Positions 57,987 to 64,000 of a stretch of 64,000 nt of DNA are shown here, piece after piece. The notes under the pieces are model-generated. The model searched no databases. It worked only from the letters and a program-made list of their open reading frames with translations, and had not been told where the DNA came from. A program made the position numbers and the translations under genes. Origin of the DNA: Byssochlamys sp. IMV 00236 (lineage: Eukaryota > Ascomycota > Eurotiomycetes > Eurotiales > Thermoascaceae); the NCBI GenBank assembly GCA_001931875.2, contig MSJH02000830.1, forward strand, positions 298,441-362,440. The letters are read 5' to 3'. Position 1 is the first letter of the stretch; each line of letters begins with the position of its first letter.

Positions 57987-58918
57987 TAGAAAAGATAAGT
58001 TAACTACACGGTGGAGCGAGCGGGGAGCGATGTCGCGATACGTACTCTCGAGTAACCAAGTTACTTTTTTTCTTGCTCCGCCATCCAGCATCCTATTATT
58101 TCAGTCAGTCTCGTTTCTCTTTCGCCCCCGAATCCAGGCCAATTGACTTGATTATTGATCCACCTGGATGGCCCGAAAATTGGTTAACCATCCGTTCCTT
58201 TGCCATGGCACTACGAATCATCAATACTACTTACTGGTACTGGTTAACTAACTACTATTATCTCACCTTCAGCCCTCCTCCAAGTCCCAGTCCAACTCCA
58301 ACTTCAAGATAGACTACTAGAGACGCTAAACTGTGACGCCCCTGAGCCATGGAGACGTCAGCTTCCGCGTTGAACAGTCTTGGCATCGTGCTGGAAATGC
58401 GATCAACCGTTTCATGAATATCACATCTCCGGCTGGACGATTCATTGATTGGTTTGGGTTCCTGGCCTGTCGATCCGACGGTGACATTCCGGGAAAATAA
58501 TGGATATTCCATGACAAACCCCTCTGTCTGGCTATATAAGTTATTATTATATTAGTACTTGAGTCGGGGATGGATGATATTTTACGGGGTAACCATGCCG
58601 TCTGGTTCTTTTTACCACGTGGAAACAATAAGTAATAATACTTAAAAGAACGCGAGACACAAAACGCATTAAACCTGGTTCTTATTATTATTTGTACTCG
58701 TAATCGCTTTCGTTCGTCTTTTTTTCTGCCCCCAAACAGTGCCAATAATAATAATTCCTTGGAGTAGTTAAATCACTTGTATTACAATATACTCCGCGGA
58801 GAATCCGGAGATAATAGTAGTACTGTAGTTACCTTAGCACGATCTGACATCCGGCCCCCGATAATCAGCCTCAGTAATAATAATAATTATCTAGAGTAGT
58901 ATCTAAAAATTCTTCCAG

Positions 58919-58948
58919 AAAAAAAAAAAAAAAAAAAGAAAAAAAAAA
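58919..58948 (+). repeat. A-rich homopolymer tract
   Basis: Nineteen A, one G, then ten A. It may act as a nucleosome-excluding element or be neutral. Confidence 0.9.
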
Positions 58949-59988
58949 GCGACGCAGGATTGGTTGGCTGAGTCAGATCAAAATCACGACATCGACCCGG
59001 GCGGCTTGCGTGATTGATTTCTCGCCCGTTGTGGTTTAGCGCCCGGTGCCCTAACTTGTCATTATTATTAGGATACATTTATGTATTATTATTATTATTG
59101 AAGGATATTAGTGAAGGATCACAAGGTAAATAATATACATTTTAATATACTATATACTATATACTACATTCTCATTGTCAGAAAAGAGTCAAAGAGTCAA
59201 CTCCTGCATAAAGTACTATAGTTATGTATGTATGTACTGTAGTTTTACATACTCTATTTCTATACCCTCGACTCGACAATAATCTATCTATCTATCTCCC
59301 ACAACTTCAGAAATACATACAAGTCATAAAGCCAGGCTGAAATGAAGCCCATTAACATTATATCGATGACATGTACTACTTAATAATAAGCTCGTGGGTC
59401 GACAGGAATCCGGGGTGTATGTTCGTTGATCACGCGTATCCCTACAGAATGACGTGATCGCGATCTCCCCTTAGGGCTGATCACTTGTCAATGTTAATGG
59501 CACATCATTCTTAATCTTAATAATAATATGTATATCGATCTAAGTTACTCCGTATATCGAGTTAGATTCGATGAGATGTGTTTGCGTGTCATAAGGTGAA
59601 CGAAAGTAGTCGACTGCAATTATGTTACAACGGAAGTGATTGAAAATTTATTTAGATTTTTTTTTCAATTTTTTTTTATTAATCCTTGCATGTGCTTCTA
59701 TTGAGGATGTTCTATGCCAAAATATAAGTCTCATGTGAGCCATGTATAATTCCGAAAGCAATCCTGGCCGGAATGGCTGCAAGACATCTCGCAGCATATA
59801 TATATAATAGATACGAAGTATGTACAAGAAGGCTAAATCCAAAAAAATATTTTCCACCGAGCAATGTAACCCATGATTTGTCGAAACGCCGTACGTCATG
59901 CAAAATAATCAAGAGCAGTCCTGGATCATTATGACTGTCTCTCCCTGGAAAGCAAGTCGTGGACTCTTTTCTCGTCAAGGTCGACGCC

Positions 59989-60990
59989 TCATTGCGTGGC
60001 CGAGACAGAGGATTGCTGCAGAGCCTGTGCAAGAGCTTCCTCTTGTCGCTTCCGCTCCAGCTCCATCAGGTACTGGGCGTACTTGGATCGGGGGTTGTGA
60101 ATCCCGCACTCGGTCTTGGCCTGGCCCTTCCATCGACCCGACCGCTCGTCCTCGTTCTCAGCAACAGGCTGCGTGGAGTGCCAGTCACCAATGCTCTTGT
60201 AGCCGCGGTCCAGCAGATCGTTGTAAGGCACATCGTGCTCCTTGATGTACTGCTTGACCTGGTCGAACGACCAGTTGGCCAACGGGTTGATCTTGATCAG
60301 ACCGGCCTCGTCGACTTCGATGATGTCCAGGTCACCCCGCTTGCCGCCCTGGCTGCGACGGCGGCCCGTCAGGACAGCGCTGACATTGAGTTCCCGGTAC
60401 GCACGCTGAGCGGGCTCAACCTTGGCGGTCCAGTCGTACATCTGGTCGTCGGTTTCCCAGAGACGGTCCCCGTACTTTTTGGCAAACTCATCGGCCGTCT
60501 CAACCCCAAGGGGCTTGTAGACGTGGATGTTGACCAACGGGTAGCGCTTGCGGATCTTGTCGACAAGAGCGAGCGTCTCCGGGAAATGGTGCAGGGTGTC
60601 GAGGAAGATGAGATCAACCAGCTGCGGGCGAGGAACCTCGAGCTTGGAGAGCATGTCCAGGGTCACGAGACCCGTGAGACCAAAGGCAGTCGTCTGATAC
60701 AGGTTGGGAAGAGTGGTAATAGCCCATCTCAGAACCTCTGGAGGCAGGTCAGCATTGGTTCCTAATCATAACTATATACCCCGCATTATTATTAGGGGAG
60801 AAGCATGCTGACCTTGAGGCTCCAGAAACTGTAATTGCCTGTTGAGGAACGTCAAGTGCGGCTTGGTGAAGTAGACCTCAGGCAGAGCATCGTCACTCGA
60901 ACTGCCGCTAACATAGCCAGACTCGGTCAGGGTCTCTCTGTCCACGGTCTCCGTGTCCGAGGGGTAGTTGGAAGGGATCTTAGAAGGCAT
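59989..60990 (-). CDS. sA: PAPS reductase (phosphoadenylyl-sulfate reductase)
   Basis: Exons (minus strand) 60990-60813 and 60737-59989; 308 residues; one 75 bp intron. After a short variable N terminus the catalytic domain starts with FLNRQLQFLEPQEVLRWAIT, with TTAFGLTGLVTLDML, a region binding the adenylyl group. VDLIFLDTLHHFPETLALVD, WTAKVEPAQRAY and LTGRRRSQGGKRGDLDII follow, then NPLANWSFDQVKQYI. The reactive cysteine is C270 in the family motif ECGIH. There is no second Cys pair for a 4Fe-4S cluster, so the enzyme uses PAPS with thioredoxin as donor, as in other fungi. It makes sulfite, the third step of sulfate assimilation. Divergent from phosphoserine phosphatase, with a five-site AP-1-like array between them. 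Confidence 0.95.
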
Positions 60991-62138
60991 CTTGAACAAC
61001 GGCTTCCAATGGAGAGGAGTAGAGTAGAGACAATTGCAGATTCTTTGCACACAAGTCAAGTAATAGTCTATATAGAACTAAGAGGAGATTTAGAACCACT
61101 CCAGAGGAACGACCGGGTTGAATCCAATGAACAGATTGAAGATGGTAAGAGAAGAGAAGAAGAACCAGGCGAGAAATACTCCGATCCACGGAGACCTGGC
61201 GAAATCACAACATCATGGGGGGTCAAGCACCAAGACTCTGCGAGCACATCATCGCGGCAAAGCGGCTCTTGCATCTCGTTGGCTGCCGACTGGCTGGATC
61301 CCCGGAGTATGCCAGGCACCGCCGACCGCCTACCCGTTCGGGCCGGCTTTGCTGAAAAATCCTGATGTGCTCATGCCATTTCGAAATCACGCAATACTTG
61401 CGCTAGTGGTGTCTCTGCGCTGCCGGACAGCTGAGTCAGCTGTGATGAGTCAGCATTGATGATTCAGCATTGATGATTCAGCAGTGATGACTCAGGCACA
61501 AATACTGCGGCGGTCGCCAGAGACCATTCCCGCAGTGGCCCCGCTGGACGGCTGGGGACGAAAGCTGGAGGAGTCTAGGAGAGCTTAGCAGCAGTTCAAG
61601 TCAGGAATAACAACAACAGCCCCAGAGGATGGATCTTGCCGTATTGCAGCTTGCAGCATTCTCAATTAATTAATTAAACCGTCTCATCATGCTTTGACAT
61701 GTTGGTCTCTTTCAGATAATGAACACCAGGGCTTCATCCATCTCTGTGATGGTGAAGTGAGGATCGGCAGTTGTCCGTCCCAGTCAAGAGCAACCCGAAT
61801 GAAGGCACGGAGACAAAGACCACAGCAGCAGCCGTCTAACATTATTATTAGATCCTGATCCGGTCTTCATCGCGAATTATCAGGAGGCTGAGACATGAAG
61901 CCGCCGTCGAGAAGCCCGCAGGTTCCTTGATCCATGGACGAACGACGCGTTATCCTGATATCCGCCCCGCGGTCACGTGGGGCCACCCCTCCCACAGGCT
62001 TTGGGCGATTCGAGCGCATCTCTCCAGCTTTTCAGGGCGACGCTGACCAGCTCAGAAGAGAGATCCGGGCGCGATCGGTTTCCTGCTGCCCTCGCGTCAC
62101 TGCCAACCCCATCGCTGTCGTCCCTCCTGCCGCCCAGA
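60991..62138. promoter_or_regulatory. Divergent promoter region, PAPS reductase / phosphoserine phosphatase
   Basis: 1.15 kb between divergent start codons, with no independent gene. Its main feature is a 14 bp tandem repeat of TGANTCA sites (61432-61501). Further right are TTAATTAATTAA (61665-61676) and a GC-richer 5' leader of the phosphatase. Confidence 0.6.
61432..61501. promoter_or_regulatory. Five-unit 14 bp tandem array of AP-1/Gcn4(CpcA)-like sites
   Basis: Units start at 61432, 61446, 61460, 61474 and 61488, exactly 14 bp apart. They begin TGAGTCA, TGAGTCA, TGATTCA, TGATTCA, TGACTCA, and all but the last continue GCxxTGA. Three of the five match the palindromic TGA(C/G)TCA consensus bound by Gcn4 and its Aspergillus orthologue CpcA; the other two differ by one base. 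The array lies 442-511 bp upstream of PAPS reductase and about 640-705 bp upstream of phosphoserine phosphatase. Binding is inferred from the consensus. Confidence 0.75.
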
Positions 62139-63700
62139 ATGACTACCTCCAAAACCGCTGTGCGTCCTGAGCGGCCTGTGCTGCGCCATAGCTCTCTCTC
62201 TGGCGGCTCCTTCATCCAGGATCACCAGCAGTACAAACCTTCGGCTCCCGTGAGCCAAAACATCGGAGACGTCCTCCGGGGCCCCCGCGATAAATTGATC
62301 TCCCCGCTGGTTCTCAATTCGAATCCGATTAGTCCGGATCCGGAGAAGGTCAAGGACAGTGGCATTGTCCACAGCCTTTTTGGCCATGTAGCGAACCCTC
62401 TCCCCGGAGGCACGCCCAAGATGGTCGCAACCATCTACTACAAGTCCTCGAACCCCGTCCATCCTCATGTCCACCCCGATTCTGCGTCCGGGTCCAAGGA
62501 GCGACTTCCTTCCCCGCAGGTGCCCATCGGTTCCGCGCCGACAGTCGACATTGAGAAGCTACCGCGCGAGCCCCCTGTGCCGGAGCCGCAGCCATTGGAT
62601 CACCTCTACGGCCCATATGTCTCTCAATTGTGCCTGACCAACTTCCTCCAGATCATGGAAAGTCTGCAAACCCCATACCAGCGGATGAATACCTCCCACC
62701 GATGCCTCGACCGGGAGGACCAACCGCAAGTCGTAGAGGTCACCTTCTCCCCGCCACCAAACCCGGAATATCTCTCGTTTGATGATTTGCGGAAACATGA
62801 AAGCATCTGGCGCTTCGAGCGCGAGTGGAACGTCGAGGTGGTTCTGCAGAAGGAAAGTGTTTTCCGACGGCATAAGCGGCTGGCGGTGTTCGATATGGAT
62901 AGCACATTGATCCAGAACGAAGTTATTGACGAAATCGCCAAGTTCATCGGTGTGGAAAAGGAAGTCTCTGTACGTCTTCAAGGTTTGTCCCATTGGCAAG
63001 GGCGCAGTGCTAATCTCTGCTAGGAAATCACCGAACGTGCTATGAACGGCGAACTCGACTTCTCCGCATCTCTAAAAGCGCGTGTTGCTCTGCTGAAAGG
63101 CGTGCCCGCTGACGTTTTCGAGAAGCTGAAGTCCATATTGACCATCTCCCCTGGCGCCCGCGAACTTTGCAAGGCGCTGAAAGCGCTGGGTTTCAAGATG
63201 GCTGTCCTGAGCGGTGGTTTCCAGCCTCTTGCAGAGTGGCTTGCTGGCGAACTTGGCATCGATTATGCGTATGCAAACCATGTAAGTATGCCTAGTGCGG
63301 CTGCATGTCATCTATCGTGCTCCCGGTGTGGGGTTTGCAAACAGGGACGACAAGCCAGGGAAAGCTAATCATTTTCTTAAAATAGCTCGAGGTCGACCCT
63401 GCCACCCAGACTCTGACCGGAAACCTGGTCCCCTCATTCCCCATCATCGATGCGGCCCAGAAGCGCTCTCTTCTCCAGTCAATCGCCAAGGAGAACTCGA
63501 TCCCGATCTCCCAGACGATGTCGGTTGGCGACGGCGCTAACGATCTTCTCATGCTCAAGGCCGCCGGCCTGGGAGTCGCCTGGCGCGCCAAGAGCAAGGT
63601 GCAGCTCGAGGCACCCACGCGTCTCAACGGCGAAACAATGACCGATCTGCTGTACCTCCTCGGTCTGAGCCAGGATGACGTTAGAGAATTGACCCAGTAG
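62139..63700 (+). CDS. serB: Phosphoserine phosphatase (serine biosynthesis, HAD family)
   Basis: Exons 62139-62969, 63024-63281, 63386-63700; 467 residues; introns 54 and 104 bp. The frame is open upstream but 62139 is its first ATG. The N-terminal 240 residues include a part with an ACT-like regulatory look (KMVATIYYK) and a basic helix. The HAD catalytic core starts at FDMDSTLIQNEVIDEIA (nucleophile D252, general acid D254) and continues with MNGELDFSASLKARVALLKG. The motif II region is MAVLSGGFQPLAEWLA, and the final motif is SVGDGANDLLMLKAAGLGVA with the metal-binding aspartates. It removes phosphate from L-phosphoserine, the last step of serine synthesis in the cytosol. The N-terminal extension is longer than in bacteria, as usual in Aspergillus. 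Serine feeds cysteine synthesis, linking it to the neighbouring sulfur genes. Confidence 0.93.
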
Positions 63701-64000
63701 GCACGTTCTGCCCAGAAAGGTCTGTATGTACCCCGCTCTCACGACCGAGTAGCACTAAGCCACTCTACTGAGGACCTCAGTAGTCAGTAGTGCCTGGTAA
63801 GAAAATAGTAAAACAAAGAAGAAGAAAAAAAGCCCGGGGACGATCGATGTATGCACAAGTGGCGCGGGACGGCCCGAAAGAAACACCTACGTTAGCCTCG
63901 GGACATTGGGACCGGGGCATAGTTACCACAGATAGAAATAGTGCACGACCTGAAGTACATGTGGTATATGTGTCTGCGTGTGGTGTCTTTTTTTTTTTTT
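63701..64000. other. 3' flank of phosphoserine phosphatase to window end
   Basis: 300 bp of probable 3' UTR and intergenic DNA; it ends in a T homopolymer at the window edge. No gene seen. Confidence 0.55.

Noticed and set aside
59959..60765. A 268-codon plus-strand frame opposite PAPS reductase
   Set aside because: Shadow of the real minus-strand gene; leucine/valine-rich composition without a domain.

Overview
The window is nuclear DNA from a filamentous ascomycete, most likely an Aspergillus or close Eurotiales relative. Genes are densely packed on both strands. Most are split by 50-110 bp introns with GTRNGT donors, CTRAY-type branch points and YAG acceptors. The proteins match families in the form seen in Aspergillus: Pmt1 with a long tail, 574-residue ATP sulfurylase with a regulatory APS-kinase-like domain, and a secreted FAD glucose dehydrogenase-like enzyme. 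I placed 25 protein genes. Exon joins were worked out by hand, and the summed exon lengths keep frame in every case. I saw no tRNA, rRNA, transposon or CRISPR array.

Layout. 0-5 kb: the 3' end of a CENP-T-like kinetochore gene, convergent with SURF1/Shy1 (cytochrome oxidase assembly). SURF1 is head-to-head with a UBXN4-like UBX protein, followed by the twin-CX9C protein Mix17/CHCHD2. 5-13 kb: exosome cofactor Lrp1/C1D, a ketopantoate-reductase-family enzyme, a SET-domain methyltransferase, COQ4 and PDCD5. 14-24 kb: Sec2-type Rab exchange factor, splicing factor SF3A1/Prp21 and protein O-mannosyltransferase Pmt1. 24-38 kb: a small mitochondrial membrane protein, DHHC palmitoyltransferase Erf2, an ASH1-type histone methyltransferase, an acidic proline-rich protein I cannot name, ISD11 and Vma22. 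38.6-48.9 kb: a gene-poor stretch with an FAD aromatic hydroxylase and a GMC oxidoreductase. 48.9-55 kb: a membrane protein with an EGF-like segment and an Mgr3-like mitochondrial TPR protein. 55-63.7 kb: ATP sulfurylase, PAPS reductase and phosphoserine phosphatase.

How the genes fit together. The last block is a small metabolic neighbourhood: the first and third enzymes of sulfate assimilation beside the last enzyme of serine synthesis. Serine supplies the carbon skeleton of cysteine. Between the divergent PAPS reductase and phosphoserine phosphatase genes lie five TGA(G/T/C)TCA sites spaced exactly 14 bp apart. This looks like a repeat-built Gcn4/CpcA (AP-1 type) array and is the most striking non-coding signal here. 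At least six other genes act in mitochondria (SURF1, Mix17, COQ4, ISD11, Mgr3-like, and the small membrane protein at 24.1-25.0 kb).

Limits: no homology search was run. Family calls rest on recognised motifs, and splice sites are inferred from consensus, frame and family conservation.
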